Assembly: GCA_900552995.1 (NCBI GenBank) | Contig: USBX01000052.1 | Coordinates: 1 to 6,547, forward strand | Origin: an uncultured Collinsella sp. | Lineage (GTDB): Bacteria; Actinomycetota; Coriobacteriia; Coriobacteriales; Coriobacteriaceae | Direction: 5' to 3' | DNA length: 6,547 nucleotides | Position numbers and translations under genes: made by a program | Shown here: one piece after another, positions 5,804 to 6,547 of the stretch | Numbering within the stretch: the stretch's first letter is position 1 | Layout: each line of letters starts with the position of its first letter | Notes under the pieces: generated by a model | Told to the model about the DNA's origin: nothing | Databases searched by the model: none | What the model saw: only the letters and a program-made list of their open reading frames with translations

Positions 5804-6499
5804 CTACAGCAGCTCGCCGTGGCGGGCAATGTAGCGGCGCTTTGCCAGCTGGGTGAGCGCGATATAGGCGGTAACGATGCCAATGAGCAGCCCAAAAAAG
5901 CTCGTGGGCAGCGGCATGAGGCCGAGCACATCGGCGATGGGGCTTGCCGGCAGCCAGGTGACGAGCGCCAGGCCCAGTACGGTGAGAACGCACAGCGCGG
6001 GCGCGGCGTGGTCGCGCGGGCTCGGCAGGCGCGGGGAGCGCAGCATGTGGATCACGAGCGTCTGCGACCACATGGACTCGACAAACCAGCCGCTCTGGAA
6101 GAGCGCAGCAAAGGTCGCCATACCCGCGACGTCGCCCGCGGCGGCAAGCTCGGACCAGCTTGCGTCCATGGCGGCGGGGCACACGACAAAGAAGAGCGCG
6201 GCGAAGGTCATGATGTCAAACAGCGAGCTCACGGGACCCAACTCGAGCATAAAGCCCTTAATGGACGCGGCGTCCCAGGCGCGCGGACGGGCGGTCCAGG
6301 CGTCATCGACGGTGTCCCACGGCAGCGCGATACACACGATCTCGTAGACCAGCGACAGCAACACCAGCTGCAGGGCGCTCATGGGCAAAAACGGCAAGAA
6401 CAGGCTCGCGACGGTCACGGACAGCACATTGCCAAAGTTGGAGCTCACCGTGGTCTTGAGGTACTTGAGCAGGTTGCCGTAGGTGCGGCGGCCTTCGAT
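5804..6499 (-). CDS. mgtA: Magnesium-transporting P-type ATPase (MgtA/MgtB type), C-terminal part
   Basis: The last 231 residues of a P3B-type ATPase that imports Mg2+ across the cytoplasmic membrane using ATP. The visible part starts IEGRRTYGNLLKYLKTTVSS, the end of the cytoplasmic P domain leading into membrane helix 5. It continues through helices M5-M10. Family hallmarks are NFGNVLSV (21-28), PFLPM (36-40), WDTVD (61-65), the RPRAWD motif (71-76) and SGWFVESMWSQTLVIHMLR (136-154). The phosphorylation motif DKTGT and nucleotide-binding domain lie beyond the contig end. A full protein is normally about 900 residues. The TAG stop at 5806-5804 falls where family members end. The gene converges on the LuxR-type regulator gene, so co-transcription is excluded. 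The residues SRGLGDVYKRQ that a naive translation places before IEGRR come from adapter sequence and are not part of the protein. Confidence 0.93.
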   Translation of the reverse strand: MEGRRTYGNLLKYLKTTVSSNFGNVLSVTVASLFLPFLPMSALQLVLLSLVYEIVCIALPWDTVDDAWTARPRAWDAASIKGFMLELGPVSSLFDIMTFAALFFVVCPAAMDASWSELAAAGDVAGMATFAALFQSGWFVESMWSQTLVIHMLRSPRLPSPRDHAAPALCVLTVLGLALVTWLPASPIADVLGLMPLPTSFFGLLIGIVTAYIALTQLAKRRYIARHGELL

Positions 6500-6547
6500 C
6501 TGTCTCTTATACACATCTCCGAGCCCACGAGACACTCGCTAATCTCG
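6500..6547 (-). other. Illumina Nextera i7 adapter contamination (right end)
   Basis: Positions 6500-6533 are the exact reverse complement of the Nextera read-2 transposase adapter (beginning CTGTCTCTTATACACATCT). Positions 6534-6541 are ACTCGCTA, the complement of the same index found at the left end. Positions 6542-6547 (ATCTCG) are the start of the P7 flank. Genomic sequence ends at 6499. Confidence 0.98.

Noticed and set aside
5676..6182. Minus-strand open frame (168 codons) ending in Leu/Pro repeats
   Set aside because: It lies in a shadow frame of mgtA and extends into the GGC-rich tract; the Leu/Pro repeat simply reflects that low-complexity DNA.

Overview
The window is a short assembled fragment, apparently a whole metagenomic or draft contig. 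It is bounded at both ends by Illumina Nextera i7-side adapter sequence (1-49 and 6500-6547), so about 6450 bases (50-6499) are genomic. The DNA is GC-rich with strong Shine-Dalgarno sites. The gene content points to a gut Actinomycetota of the class Coriobacteriia, most likely Collinsella or a close relative. The best evidence for this is the polytopic membrane LuxR-type regulator, an architecture greatly expanded in that class. The genus is inferred, not proved.

Left block (minus strand, 3688 down to 50): a compact operon read right to left. It encodes a DUF4428 protein with zinc ribbons at both ends, a YdjG-like double zinc-ribbon protein with two C-terminal membrane segments, a YdjI-like SPFH-domain protein with two C-terminal zinc ribbons, and the start of a secreted lipoprotein cut off by the contig end. 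Spacings are 24, 48 and 80 nt, and every gene has a good ribosome binding site. In Bacillus subtilis the related YdjG/YdjH/YdjI proteins work with PspA at the membrane. By analogy this is probably a membrane-stress or membrane-organising module, here without a visible pspA.

Centre (3689-4075): a 387-base divergent intergenic region. It holds a repeat element of about 140 bases with two adjacent perfect 9-bp hairpins. Their stems are unrelated but their loop is the same. An AT-rich patch just before the next gene is the likely promoter.

Right block: a plus-strand gene (4076-5621) for a membrane-embedded LuxR-family regulator. It carries an apparent one-base insertion in a T run (5538-5541) inside its DNA-recognition helix. 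It converges on the 3' end of a minus-strand magnesium P-type ATPase gene (mgtA, 5804-6499, truncated by the contig end). Between them lie a 59-nt imperfect hairpin and a GGC-rich low-complexity tract with a 33-nt period.

No RNA genes, CRISPR array, insertion sequence or phage genes were seen. The most unusual items are the equal-loop/unequal-stem hairpin pair, the recognition-helix frameshift and the zinc-ribbon/SPFH operon.
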